Below are positions 1 through 12,667 of a DNA stretch of 64,000 nt, one piece after another. This stretch comes from Amoebidium appalachense (lineage: Eukaryota > Ichthyosporea). Each line of letters begins with the position of its first letter. Position 1 is the stretch's first letter. The stretch is taken from contig CAVNZM010000009.1 in NCBI GenBank assembly GCA_963693365.1, positions 2,542,001 through 2,606,000 of the forward strand. Direction: 5' to 3'. The translations under genes and the position numbers were made by a program. The notes under the pieces are model-generated. The model saw only the letters and a list, made by a program, of their open reading frames with translations, was not told the origin of the DNA and made no database searches.

Positions 1-152
1 GGGGGGGGGGGGGGGGGGGGGGGGAGAGGAGGGGGGAGGGGACGTAGGGGTAGACACAGAGGGTGCATGCAGCGAAAACTACGTGTTTCTTGCCTCGAAT
101 CGATACCTCTTCACCGAGTGTATCCCTTAAGTTGAATGGTGGGAGGACAAGT

Positions 153-1195
153 TCAAGAGCCTTAAGGAAGTGATTGTGGAAAAGAGTTTTAGTATGAGCG
201 CGGGGGGGGGGGGGGGGGGGGGGGGGGGCAGGAGAAAGAACGAGTGATACCATTTGGAGCTGTGAGCCAATATGCCGAGCACTTGTGGAACACATCAGTA
301 GCCAGAGCAAGGTAAATATCCTTAGTGCAATTCTTGCTAGCCCACGAAGGAAGATCACACACGTTATTCGGTGCGATAACAGTGTAGTTTGGTGTTGCTA
401 GTGTCCATTCAGAGGGTGTAAGGCACTCTTGGGCGGAAGAGACGGCGGCTTGGCAATCGCAAACACTTTGGTTGGTGTATGTGGAGCCACACGATGAGAA
501 GACGTATTGAAGGCGCCAGAGGTACTCTTGGGCCGTGCATTTGGAACCGAGTGCTTGCATTTGCGAACTGTGGATAAAAATTGCATGTTTGTTAGCAACT
601 GCCCCTGCTAACGTTTACCACCCCACGCTGCATGTTAAAAATAACGTGAATACCTTAGCGCCGCACGTGTATAACTGACTTCACTGGAACAGGTTCTTCC
701 CTTTGTTGTTGCTGCATACAGAATTATAAAACATTTTGCTTCTGCCCAACGCCGTTCAATCTATTTAAAACGTAATAACAACAGAATTCTGAGAGAGGAG
801 TGGGTGGGTGTAGGGTGGAACCTTAGGAGCGTTGATTGCTAACTAACACGTATTTCTTATCTTAAAAACAAAAGTCTGACGTTATAGCGAATTCTGTTGT
901 TATTACGTTTTAAATAGATTGAACGGCGTTGGGCAGAGGCAAAATGTTTTATAATTCTGTATGCAGCAACAACAAAGGGAAGGAACCTGTTCCAGTGAAG
1001 TCAGTTATACACGTGCGGCGCTAAGGTATTCACGTTATTTTTAACCTGCAGCGTGCATGTGTTTTTGTCTGCATGTAACTACTGCACACACACATGTTAT
1101 ACAAACACTGCAACCGATGTGCATTTAAGGACAATTTCACCTACATGTGCATGCCATAACAAGCACAGTGTGCACGTGTGTAAGTTGTTCATGTG

Positions 1196-1231
<36 letters not shown>

Positions 1232-1755
1232 GCACTTACTTAAGAGTAGTCAGGTCGGGCTCAGCAGTGTCAGCCACCCCAGTGCAAACCTGCGTAATAC
1301 CATCCACCGGCATCAGACCCAGACCACACTTGTTAGACCACGACGTAATATTCTTCAAACAACCACACGTGTTATTCCCCCCGCACGTGTAGTATGTCGA
1401 CATGCCGGAATAGTAAGTTGTCGTGTTGCATGTACCCGGTGCCTTCCATTTGCTGGTGGTGGTGGTGGTGGTGGTGGCGCGGGCGGTACGTACTAGGTGG
1501 AATTCCTCTGCAGAAGTGGCGATGTTCATTTCTGCAGAGTCGGCATCGCGGCGAACAAGACTGAGGGGATGGAAGAAATTGATGAGTGTGCGTGGTGTTG
1601 GGTGGACGGAGTCTTGGTGGTTACTTAATTGGTTGGATGGGATAGGATCTATCGGGTTGGTTGAGTATAGTAGGCGGCCGGGGTGATTTTGCATGCAGAT
1701 CTCGCAAGTCTACGGGTTGGGCCTATTGGAAAGTGTGTTGTGTGTGTTGTGTGTG

Positions 1756-1829
<74 letters not shown>

Positions 1830-3185
1830 GCGGGGGGGGGGGGGGGGGGGGGGGGGGGAGGGGGGGAAGAGAGAGGAGACGGGAGTTTGAGGAGGACTAA
1901 TGGGGGAAATGGAGTATGCACGAGAGAACTGATTGGGAAGTTAAAAAGGAGGGAGGCAAACGATCAACAGAGAAAGAGGGGCCGGTGATGGAATGAAAGA
2001 GGGGTGGGGGCTGGGGGAAAGGGGGGGGGGGGGGTTGTGGGGAGGGGAGGGGGAGGGGGGAAAGTTGAAAAGAGAATGGAAAACTTGTATAGACATAACT
2101 TACCCTCCAAGACCACCACATTCCTCGTACAGAATTTCAGGAGTAGCATAGGGCAGTTCGCCAATTTCATCCATCAGCAGACTATAGGCCAGCTTGTTGG
2201 GGTTCATAATGCAGTAGGCGCTTTTCAGGTTAGTTTTACCGCTGCGCAGACACCTCCTATCGACGGGAGACGCAAGTTTATCCAAAAACTTTGTCTGTTT
2301 GGTGACGGGCGCCACCTTTTCATTGGGCCATTCCACGTCATCATTTTCCATGAATTCGAGGCCGCGAACCACACGCTTGTATTTGCCGCTGTCGATGTGC
2401 TCCTTAACGCCTGACACGGTTGTTTGGCCACCAAACTCCATGCGAAGAGTCGATGGAACCTCACTGTGAAAGTAAAAGGAAACAAATTTAAAAGTTAGTC
2501 TTCCCGCTTTAAGTACCTAATGCTGTTATGCATCCCTTGCAGGTTTGTTTGAGGTCGTGTAAGTTGTGCGTGTAAGGCGTATGTGTTCGTATGGATGTCT
2601 GTCTGTGTGTATGTGCCTGCGGTTCTGTGCGCATATTATCAAAAGGAAGATGGTGATAGGGGCGTAATACTATGCACGGATGCTGCATCTCTTTCTTTTT
2701 CTTTTTCCCCCACAACCCAGTCTGCTGCCGAGACATCTTACATGGCCGATAAATACCCTACATTACATACAACAGATATGGCACTATTAATCGCGTGCTC
2801 TTATGTTTTCTTAAGACGGGATACATATCACACGTTGTTCGTGCATACACTAACAACCTCATGACTTTCTCTACTTCGACGAAAGTACTGCGTGAACAAT
2901 CAACTTGAAGTTTGTACTGTGTAACACAAACACAGTGCCGAATCCCTACCTGCAGTCATCGTTCACATATCCAGCCCACAGTTTCTCCACATGCTTAGCC
3001 ACCTGTCTTGCAGCCGAATAGCTCTTAGCATCCATCTCACCCTTGGGCCATGGTGTGTCACTTGGCAGTGAAGCCACCAACTGCTTGTATGCTTTGCGGC
3101 ACCCATCCCTCCCCGCGGCCTCTGCGCCAGGCCCGGACAGAGATAGCATGACCAGCCCACAGGCCAGGATAAGTTTCGTTGTCAT
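153..3185 (-). CDS. secreted Cys-rich protein, unknown family (multi-exon)
   Basis: Four exons join in frame on the minus strand: 3185-2950, 2463-2104, 1452-1240 and 567-251. Every junction is GT-AG, and the first three introns are all phase 2. A possible last exon at 160-153 adds two residues and a stop; alternatively exon 4 reads on through the C-tract at 210-228. The start was chosen because MTTKLILACGLVMLSLSG is a good signal peptide, although the frame is open further upstream. The mature part carries many Cys in short spacings (CGGNNTCGC, CDCQ), several N-glycosylation sequons (NTT, NQS, NYT, NCT) and no membrane segment, which suggests an extracellular disulfide-rich protein of about 375 residues. 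I do not recognise the family. Exon 3's start is the least certain because its acceptor follows a CCA repeat rather than a T-rich tract. Confidence 0.55.
624..1055. repeat. long inverted repeat with 99-bp loop
   Basis: Arms 624-789 and 889-1055 are near-perfect reverse complements of about 166 bp, for example AACAGAATTC at 780-789 against GAATTCTGTT at 889-898. The loop is 790-888. The whole structure sits in the intron between 1240 and 567 of the Cys-rich gene. It could be a foldback or MITE-like insertion, or a hairpin made in the pre-mRNA. There is no coding capacity. Confidence 0.85.
1735..1860. repeat. (GT)n array followed by poly-G
   Basis: About 45 GT units (1735-1827) run into a G homopolymer at 1831-1858. 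This lies in the intron between exons 2104 and 1452 of the minus-strand Cys-rich gene, so the transcript reads poly-C then (CA)n. A shorter (GT)n lies at 1196-1229. Confidence 0.9.
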
Positions 3186-3633
3186 GGTGTGTAGGCACGA
3201 TAGCTCTAACGGCTTATCAAACGTTTCTGGTCGAGGAAGGGGGTATTTGTACCGAGTAGGGGTGGTTGATGAGACGCTAGCGTGCCGGGCTCCGAAGGAA
3301 GGGGATTGGGTGGATATACTGGATAAAAAGTGACAACGCTGCACTCGAGTCGTGACCGACTCGTGACAAAGATTTAGTAATGGCGAAACAGATACACAGA
3401 AAACCTAGAGAATTTCATCACGCTTATCACGCTGTTTTATAGGTCATACAGGAAAAGAAACACTACCATGTCTCTTGGATACTTACAAAAAGAGATAGAT
3501 ACAAACTGCAGTAACAAGAACAACGGGATGCATGCGCAGCATAACACCGCACGTGAAACGTTCTGTAACGTAGCACGATCACAGTAGCCAAGGCTCACGA
3601 CACCACCTGTTTATTTGCAGCTCTCTCTGGCGC

Positions 3634-3668
<35 letters not shown>

Positions 3669-4560
3669 CCCCCCCCCCCCCTCCTACCCGGGCCCCCGGT
3701 GCCCCCTTCTGCCTAATACACAATGCCACTAGTAAGTCATGCTCTATCATGATTTCCCTCAAGTTGTGACTCGCTTTCCAGCGCTGCGTACAAATAAGTG
3801 CTATGATACGTATTAGTTAGGTCTTGTTGTAGACGATTACAAATCTAAGTACTTTGAGGAGCTCATGACGTTGACGTCGCCTCTGCATGCGCAGCTGCGG
3901 CAGAGCACGCACACTGCATGCATGCGCAGATCTAGAGCTTGCAAGTATTGTAGTATTGCTTTCTAACTAACCTGCCAAAGTCCTCACCTCATTTTGCACA
4001 ATAATATGTGCATATTTTATTATTGAGTTTTTAATGGTTTAGTGCTGCAGTGTAGAAAGAGAAGACTCGGTTTGCGACCGGTACGGGAGCCAACAAAGCC
4101 CGCGCACCATGCGAAACCGTGAGATCGACTTCCAGAATCCAAATAGATTTATTCCGACTATTTAGACCAATAGCATAGGGTTAGATTAAAATAGATTTTA
4201 GGTCTACCAATCAACTTGCACCTAGTGAAGTGAACGCCAATCAGATGCGGCACCGAGTGACCGAGAGTGAGACTCAGATACAGACTCCAAGGCAGAACAC
4301 GCAGAACACGCAAAAACTCTCCCTCGCTCTATACGGGAACAAATGTAAAACTACAGTTAAAGTTTTTTGTATGTTCAATACGTTGATTGTTTTACCACTT
4401 TTTTTAGCCATATATATTGCGAGCGCCATCATGATCATGATACGTTGGACTTGGAATTCGCTCTTAGTATGATGATGATCCATGCCACGTCACATTCTTG
4501 TCATTCCGTGAGTGCCTCACACTGGCCACCGTCACGGACCAACTGAAAGAGAGGAGAGTT
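3186..4560. other. no gene recognised
   Basis: This stretch lies 5' of the Cys-rich gene. It holds a C-tract at 3636-3680 and otherwise unremarkable unique sequence. Short ORFs at 4230-4480 on both strands have no recognisable features. Confidence 0.5.
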
Positions 4561-4577
4561 GGGAGGGGAAGAGGGGG

Positions 4578-5165
<588 letters not shown>

Positions 5166-5175
5166 CAGGGGCTGG

Positions 5176-5775
5176 GGGGCGGGTTGGTGCAATGGTAAGA
5201 TCTCTGCGTGTCAAGCTCAAAGTCGCAGGATCGATCCTGGTTACTTCCGATTTGTGTTCTGCCTCCGGTCTGGCCGCCCCCTAGAAGCCATCACCCCAGA
5301 CCACGTCAAGCAGCACCACCAATTTGTTATCATCCGGCCGCAAGACATGACGTCATGAACAGCACCGGCCCTCTGACGTCGACGGCGCGCCGCTTAAGCT
5401 TGGGCATCCCGGCCCAACGTTCAAGTGGGAGACCAATCCGAGTCACCGGCCACGGTTCGGGTCAGCGTCCTGGGCATGGGGTCTTCCCCTTTCAAGTCTT
5501 TATGTTTGTGTATGTGTCCCGGGTCGCTCCCGGCTGGTGTTGTTAAAGTAAGCTGTGCTCACTTCCCCACTAGCGTTGCTGCGGCTAGAACCGCGGGATA
5601 AGGCGTAACTAAAAATAGTGCCAGTTGGGGTCAATTAGAATCCTGACTTATGAGTGTGCTATACAGTACGATCTGTGTCTAGGCGGAAGACGGTAAGCTC
5701 CCCTGAGGTCAGTGCCTCGCCGGGAGTGAACGGGATAAAATAAAATAAAAAATAAAAAATAAAAAAAATAAGAGA
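5176..5775 (+). mobile_element. tRNA-derived SINE with A-rich tail
   Basis: The head at 5186-5245 has a polymerase III A-box-like stretch (GGTGCAATGGTAAGA) and a B-box-like stretch (AGGATCGATCC), spaced as in a tRNA gene; a GTGTCAA loop resembles an Asp anticodon loop. An unrelated body of about 480 bp follows, ending in an AAAAT-rich tail at 5746-5770. The 3' part (5669 onward) recurs inverted at about 6481-6594 with a poly-T tract. This is the architecture of a tRNA-type SINE. It was not matched to any named family. Confidence 0.5.
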
Positions 5776-6480
5776 GAGGACAGGGGGAAGAGGGAGAGAG
5801 AGCGTGTTTATGTGCCTGTGTGAGTGAAGGGCCCAACCACATCGGCCGAGTCAACTTGCTCGAAGAAGAATTATTCTGCAAAAGGCAGAATTATTCTGCA
5901 AAAGGCAGAATTATTCTGCAAAAGGCAGAAATATTTTGCAAAAAGTAGAATTATTCTGCTAAAAGCAGAATTATTCTGCAAAAGCAGAATTATCCTGCAA
6001 AAGCAGAATCAATCTGCTAAAAGCAGAATTAATCTGCTGACAGCTGAAGGCAGGATCATTTCGCTATAAGCAGAATTATTCCGCTAAAAGCAGAATTATT
6101 CCGCTAAAAGCAGAATTTATTCTGCTAAAAGCAGAGTTATTCTGCTGTCGAAAGCACAATAATTCTGCTCTTTGCGGAATAATTCTGCTAAAAGCAGAAT
6201 GATTCTGCTAAAAGCAGAGTGATTCTGTTAAAAGCAGAGTGATTCTGTTAGAAGCAGAGTGCTTCTGCATTTGCGTAATAATTCTGCTAAAAGCAGAGTG
6301 ATTCTGTTTTTGTAGAATATTCCTGCTTTTTGCAGAATAATTCTGCTTTTTGCAAAATAATTCTGCCTTTTGCAGACAATTTTTCTTCGAGCAAGTTGAC
6401 TCGGCCGATGTGGTTGGGCCCTTCACTCACACAGGCACATAAACACGCTCTCTCTCCTTCTTCCCCCTGTCCTCTCTCTT

Positions 6481-6528
<48 letters not shown>

Positions 6529-6594
6529 CCCGTTCACTCTCGGCGAGGCACTGACCTCAGGGGAGCTTACCGTCTTCCGCCTGGACACAGATCG
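5669..6594. repeat. foldback: SINE-tail inverted arms around a palindrome array
   Basis: The left arm (about 5669-5880) and the right arm (about 6375-6594) are reverse complements. Both contain the SINE 3' end, its A/T tail, a purine-rich stretch and a shared flank (AACCACATCGGCCGAG on the left). The poly-T in the right arm is longer than the A-rich tail on the left. Between the arms lies the GCAGAAT palindrome array. A further degraded piece of the flank is at 6655-6690. Confidence 0.8.
5867..6375. repeat. array of about 20-bp palindromes, GCAGAAT-TATTCTGC type
   Basis: Some 25 tandem units of about 20-24 bp each contain GCAGAAT and its complement ATTCTGC, separated by AAAAG or TAAAAG spacers. 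Each unit can form its own short hairpin. Units diverge gradually along the array (GATTCTGTT, CTTCTGC). Short reading frames here are periodic artefacts. A few units also occur at 6598-6660. Confidence 0.85.
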
Positions 6595-6741
6595 TTTTTG
6601 CAGAATAATTCTGCTTTTTGCAAAATAATTCCGTTTTGCAGGTTAATTCTGCTTTTTGCAAGTTGACTCTGCCGATGTGGTTGGGCTCTGAGTGCCAAGA
6701 GGAGAAGGATAGAGGAGGGAAGGAGGGGGAGAGGAGGGTGA

Positions 6742-7200
<459 letters not shown>

Positions 7201-7653
7201 GCGTGTATGTTTGTGTACGATGTGAGCTTGTGCTTGTGTGTGCGTGTGTAGCTGGTGTCGGTACGGTGATCACTGCCTTCATGCATGTGTGTAATTTTTT
7301 TTTTGGGGGGGGGGATTCGAATCCCGTCCATACTCATGTCTATGAACTCATAGAGAACACATCACGCTCGAGGGTCGCTTCACTCAAGATCAATCATCTT
7401 TTTTCCTCGGAAATGCAGTCAACAACAGAATCCCGCCGGCCAGGACAGGCAACCGCTTCGTGAGATTTCAGAAACAAAAAGGTAGCACCCCAGCAGTTTA
7501 ACTTTAAAATCAGTATTGCTTCAAGATTCAGACAGAGGCATAGTTCACTTGCACGCACCACATTTGCTCTCCTTAACTGCGCAAAGAACATATTGCCAAC
7601 ACACCCTCCCATGCTGCTGCATAGTGCATGGGCTATGTGGTGGCTTATGACTT

Positions 7654-7698
7654 ATTCAGCCGCTACCCACACATGTTTTCGGGTAACTGGCTTCATAC
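7654..7698 (-). promoter_or_regulatory. candidate SECIS element of selenophosphate synthetase
   Basis: On the minus strand, about 410 nt after the selD stop codon, an ATGA (7696-7693) is followed by AGCC...ACCC, an A-rich apical loop opening with GAAAA, then GGGT...GGCT and TGA (7658-7656). AGCC pairs with GGCT and ACCC with GGGT. ATGA opposite TGA can form the non-Watson-Crick quartet, and the run of A lies 13 nt after ATGA, as in eukaryotic SECIS elements. The lower helix is weak, so this remains a candidate. It is what a TGA-containing selD requires for selenocysteine insertion. Confidence 0.5.
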
Positions 7699-8108
7699 GT
7701 GCGGGAGAATGAAGAGAAAAACAGGGAGCAATGCAAATCTAGCCTTACCAAAATGGAACACAGATAAAATGGATGAAAATGCATAAAAAGTCAAACAGAT
7801 AAAAAGAAACATTAAAGGAGAAATGATATGAATGATGTTTATAAATAGCATACTCCCCCCCCCCCCCCCCCCCCCCCCCCAAACACACACACACCACCCC
7901 CCACCCCCCACCCAGCCAAAAAGAAAGAGAGATATCAACAGGAAAGAAAGAAAGAAAGGAAGAAATAAAACCACCACCACCACCATCAACACGCGGGGAC
8001 ACCACACACACGTCCCTTGATACTTAAAATTTAAACAGCAACAAAATTCCACATATAAATAGACAAAACACAAAACTTCCTCTTTTCAAGCACATTCACA
8101 TTCCTAAT

Positions 8109-8998
8109 TTAGACATTCACTACCTGCACATCATCCACAATTCTCGCCAATCCAGATCCCTCCACCACTCGCCCAATAACAAACACCCGCCAGCCTTCTT
8201 TCTCATACACATCCCTACAGAATTCCTCAGCTTTATCCCCCGGCATACACACCAACAACCCCCCGCTCGTTTCCGCACTTAACCCCTTCCTGAGTTTAAA
8301 CCTCTCGCCACCCTGTACTGCACGGTCCACCTCCATCATTCCGCTCACCACAGGAAGAACCGAAATTTCGAAATCTACGGGTAATTTCTGATTTTTCGCG
8401 AGGTTCTGCGCGTGTCCGAGAATCCCAAATCCGGTGACGTCCGTCGCCGCGTGAGCGCCATATTTAGAAAAAAGGGACGCCGCGTATCTGTTAAGGCGGT
8501 GCATGCACGCCGCGGCGACATTATAGGCGCGGATCGCATCCGATTTGGTGATCACATCGGCCACGACTTTCCATTTTTCCGGGTCGTCCAGCCATTGGTG
8601 TAGATTTACCACCACCTGGTCCAGGAATAATTAGTCACTGATTGCGCAAACAGACAAAGGGGAGGGGGGAAGGGGGGGGGGGGGGGGGGTGATGTATGCG
8701 TTAGGGAGTGGGAATGTGGAGGAGCCTCGGAGACCATAAAAGACAAAACACAAAACTTCACAAAAATTAATAAAGCCCCAAGTCAAAACATAATAAAACA
8801 AGAAGCAAGAAAACCTGTATGTAGGCAGAAGACACTTGAACAAAGCCCATCATCAGCCTGGGCCAGCGGCGGCAGGGGGGGGGGGGGGGGGGGAGGGGGG
8901 GAGGAGGGAGGTAATTTGGGGACATACATGCATGGCTCGTGCAGCAGATATCAGCATATGAGCACAAAAGAGAGATACAACCCCCTTCTCCCTTGCCC

Positions 8999-9056
<58 letters not shown>

Positions 9057-9765
9057 AGGGGAAAGGCGGGGGGAAGAAAAACACCACAAACTAGGCTGCA
9101 CCATGTCAATGTGTGACCCCCCCCCCCCCCCCCCCCCCCCCCACACCTCCCTACACATCCCCCCCCCCCCCCCCCCCCTTCCCTTTTCTCGCCCATTCAC
9201 TTGCTCATCTTATATCTCTTTCTCTCTCCCTCACAAACATTTGCCCACGCACAGACACCAACACCGACACAACCACAAACACGGACACACATAAATAAGC
9301 ACACATCCACACGTTCACGCATGCACGCACAGACAAAGGCACACACACACACAACCAAACCCCACAACCAAGTGATACTGTTGTAATCGCCCGCCAAAAA
9401 AAGCACTTCCATACCCACAAGCAAAATTTTGAAAAGAAAGCCTCTTGCGTGCGTCATTGTTTACATGTCTTTTACCCGTGTGTGTGGCACGCAAGAGCAC
9501 GCACGCACAGGGTTGGACGGATGGGTGTGGTTGCGATTTTAGCGGTACTCGAACAAGGAAAAGCTGAGCAGATATAGAAAACATACAAAATCCGCAACGA
9601 AAGAAAAAACATGAAACAAAAGTGAGATAGGAAGAACGTGACTGATTCACAATCAAAATGAAAAAGAGAACCCGGAAAAGACCTCCCCCCTCCCCTCCTC
9701 ACCCCTCCCAACACCCACTCACACACTCCCTCCCCCCTCCTCCCCCCTCCTCCCCACCCCCTTCC

Positions 9766-9796
<31 letters not shown>

Positions 9797-10405
9797 AACA
9801 CACACATCCACACGCGCACACACAAAAACACACACACACACAAACACCACACACACGTACCTGCATGCCCAGGGGTTTTGTCAGCACCAACACATCACCC
9901 GGCACTGCCCCCTCCGGCACCAAGACGGATTTTTGCTCCACCACCGCCTGAGCCACCCCCCCGAGAATGGGCCACGGGTTGAGCACACTCTGACCCCCCG
10001 TCACCTGCAAAAGTAAAAAAAAAAGTAAACAGGCTGGAATTTACCGTAAATCGCCTGTCAAGATTGGGCCGTGCTAGGAAAATACCCTTACGGACCGCCG
10101 ACCATTAATATACTGTTAATTGCTATAAAGAAACCCGATCGTGAGCATATTCCCTACTGTAGTTGCAGAGCCCCTCCCCCCCACCACACACACACCAAAA
10201 AAAAAAAAGGGGGGGGGGGGGAGGGGAGGGGGGGAAAGAAACGAAAAACACAAGTTTAGGCAACGGGTCGGGTCAGAGCGCATTTCACCTCCCCTGTGCA
10301 GTACAGAGGAAACCTTCCACGCCAATTACTGTTGCCCATCCAATCATATAAGACATAAACATATAAGCCTCAAGGCAACATTAATTGGCTTGAAATGGGA
10401 GGGGG

Positions 10406-10438
<33 letters not shown>

Positions 10439-10727
10439 TGTATGCGTTAGAGGGTTGGAAATATGGAGGAGACAACAAAGAGCAACAACCAAACGTCACA
10501 AAAGTGGGAAATCCAAAATCAACTAATTTAAGCGTGCAGGCAGAAGACACTTGAACAGAGCCCATCATCAGGGGGGTTCTTATGCCTCCACAAAAGCATG
10601 GTTTTCGACTTTTTTAACCTCTCGCCCGTGGTCCCAACCTATACTTTGGATGGATCTGAACCGTTGAACTTATCAAACATACGACCATTATGCAGGATCC
10701 GGATTGGCAAAAGGAGGGCAAGAATAC

Positions 10728-10759
<32 letters not shown>

Positions 10760-11407
10760 AAACAAAGACAAGAAAGAGAGCGGGTAGGGGTAAGAGCAGG
10801 GAGGGAGAGGTGGTATGATGGAGATGGGAAGCAGAAGTAACAAAAGCAGAGAGAAAAAGTACGAAACAGTGTTTACCAAGAGGGGTTTATGGTCCTGAGG
10901 CCAGGGATTATGCACGTGTGGGAACATGAGGCGGAGAAATTGGGGAGAATGAGGGGCCAGTCGGGGGTTGGCGGGGGGGAGGGGGGGGGGGTTTAGGGAA
11001 ATAGAACGGAAAAAATGGAAAGCCACCACTCGAAGTCTTAAGAGTTGATGGGAAGAGGAAGACATGACCGGGTACCAAAATCACTAAAAGACGTTGAAGT
11101 AGGTTTTATAGGAGCGTGTGTCCTTTTATGTGTAAATGGGCAACAACAACCTGAAGCCCACCTTTGTCCCAGCTTCCTCCGCCAGATCGTTGAATCCACG
11201 TATCATCTCCTTGGTCACAATCTCCCTCATCTCTACCGGCATGTCCGTGCTGGCCGCCAAGACCATCAACATGTTGTCAATTTCTGTAATACCAACAGCA
11301 TACATGTCTGACAGCACGTTAGCACAGCTCACCCGGCCCTGTGTGTAGGGTTCTTCCACCAATGGATAGAAGAAATCTGTCGTCGTTACCATACTGACCC
11401 CCGGTAC

Positions 11408-11456
<49 letters not shown>

Positions 11457-11575
11457 AGAGGGGGCGGGGGAGGTAGGGGTGTGTGTGCGTGTGTGGGGGG
11501 GGCGGGGAAGGGGTGAGAGAGAGAGAGAGTGTGTGTGCGTGTGTATGTGCTTGTGTGTGCTTGCGTGTGCATGTG

Positions 11576-11665
<90 letters not shown>

Positions 11666-12319
11666 GGGCATGAAGGGTTAGGGGATAGAACGCCCGAGAG
11701 GAAGGGTTAGGGTTTATGAGGGCGACAGCCAATAGATCGAGAGGTGACGAGGGTACAATTGAGTAAGGGGAAGGAGGCACGGGGGGGGGGGGGGGAGGGG
11801 GAGGAGGAGAAGGGGTGAGAAAAGTAAAGGAGGGCGAGGGGGATGGCGGGAGGGAGCGAGGAAGGGAGGGAGGGAGCAAGGGAGGGGACGGGGGCAGGGA
11901 GGAACACAGCAAAAGGAATCTAAGGCACGCACAAGAGGCACAAGTTCGCAAAGAACACCAGAAATAACACTGTGAAAGGACACATAGATGCGAATGAAAC
12001 ACAGGAGGCAAGAGGAGGCAGGAGGAAGGGACATGGTATCACACACACAACACAACCCCACACAATACCTCGTCGGAAGGATGCTGCAGTCCATGGCGAT
12101 GCTCCCACCGCCGATGTTCTGCAACAGGCGCTGCAGCTGCGCCTGGGGGATCTTGCAGCCTCATCCCTTGAGTTTGGTGTACTTAGTCAAGCGGAAATCT
12201 TCTGGTAGACCTAGATCCGTAGGGTTGAAACTGTGGAGATCTGGAACATTGGACGGAACGGAATTCTCGATGAAAGAGGACCCCGCCCCGTCAGGGCGAC
12301 GAACGTGGTATTCTTTCAT
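8109..12319 (-). CDS. selD: selenophosphate synthetase 2, selenocysteine-containing
   Basis: The enzyme makes selenophosphate from selenide and ATP, the selenium donor for selenocysteine tRNA. Four exons, 12319-12069, 11408-11162, 10004-9861 and 8615-8109, join in frame to about 382 residues, near the usual family length. Exon 1 carries [15 protein letters not shown], then an in-frame TGA, then GCKIPQAQ; the TGA occupies the active-site Sec/Cys position of the family. Later hallmarks are [56 protein letters not shown] and ETSGGLL. Sec use is supported by the candidate SECIS downstream. The start ATG lies next to a bidirectional promoter shared with an ABCA-like exon. Introns 2 and 3 each hold a member of the intronic repeat family. 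An annotation that reads TGA as stop would split this gene. Confidence 0.93.
8690..8877 (-). repeat. intronic repeat family, subfamily 1 (selD intron 3)
   Basis: On the sense (minus) strand the element opens near GATGATGGGCTTTGTTCAAG and reads to the C-tract at 8688-8660. It aligns by eye over about 150 bp with 10600-10437 and 62998-62846, sharing CAAGTGTCTTCTGCC and a closing TAACGCATACATC-like segment. This copy has an internal AT-rich insertion. Confidence 0.7.
8995..9180. repeat. C/A and C homopolymer tracts in selD intron 3
   Basis: On the plus strand there is poly-C (8997-9019) joined to poly-A (9020-9054), then poly-C at 9117-9142 and 9160-9178. They are G-rich on the selD sense strand, an exception to the usual C-rich polarity in this window. 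Confidence 0.85.
10437..10600 (-). repeat. intronic repeat family, subfamily 1 (selD intron 2)
   Basis: The sense strand reads CCCCCCTGATGATGGGCTCT through to CTAACGCATACATCC and then a C-tract (10435-10399). It is very similar to the copy at 62846-62998, including the CTTCTGCCTGCACGC segment. Confidence 0.8.
11411..11664. repeat. (GT)n arrays in selD intron 1
   Basis: There are two GT arrays, 11411-11454 and 11578-11664, separated by G-rich and GA-rich sequence. The selD transcript reads (CA)n directly before the exon 2 acceptor at 11409. Confidence 0.9.
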
Positions 12320-12592
12320 TACAGAATTGTGTGTGTGGGTGTCTGTATGTGTGTTCGTGTGTGCGTGTGTGTGTGTGTGTGCTTGTGCGTGTGCGTTAGG
12401 TGTGTGTGTTTGTCAACTAAACACCAGCGGCGAGAACTGTGACGGAAAGCTTCTGTCTTTGTTTTTTCTCTAGCTGCTGCTGGTTCAAGAGAAATAGTCT
12501 ACAGTGTGGAAACTGCAAGAAATCGCCGCTTAGCACATACTCTTACATATGTATGACGCCACTCGGTCTATTTAGTCTGCTCAAATGAGAAA

Positions 12593-12605
12593 GCGCGCCA
12601 AAAAA
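12593..12605. promoter_or_regulatory. E2F-like site in bidirectional promoter, copy 1
   Basis: GCGCGCCAAAAA matches the reverse of the TTTSSCGC E2F consensus. It lies 274 bp from the selD start and 365 bp from the ABCA-like ATG, and it is preserved in the duplicate promoter at 20302. Confidence 0.35.
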
Positions 12606-12613
12606 CTTTGTGA

Positions 12614-12667
12614 CAACTGGCCAAGGCCTCCTAAATAGCACACCTTTAGGAGGCCTTGCAACTGGCC
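12614..12667. mobile_element. 37-bp hairpin mini-element with 9-bp direct repeats
   Basis: CAAGGCCTCCTAAA (12622-12635) and TTTAGGAGGCCTTG (12645-12658) form a perfect 14-bp stem with a 9-nt loop. CAACTGGCC occurs on both sides, like a target-site duplication. The duplicate promoter near 20320 lacks the hairpin and keeps a single AACGGCC, which looks like the empty site. The same stem recurs at 19114 and 39564. Confidence 0.6.

Noticed and set aside
1-180. Open frames on both strands near the left edge (a plus-strand frame near 133-200 and a minus-strand frame across 150-20)
   Set aside because: Each is the other's antisense, neither can be anchored to a donor, and the edge is a G-tract.
5867-6375. 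CRISPR-like array of regular short repeats
   Set aside because: The units are palindromic with A-rich spacers of a few bases that are not unique, and the genome is eukaryotic.
7309-7330. tRNA B-box-like GATTCGAATCCCG
   Set aside because: No A-box or cloverleaf upstream; the word is a self-palindrome beside a G-tract.
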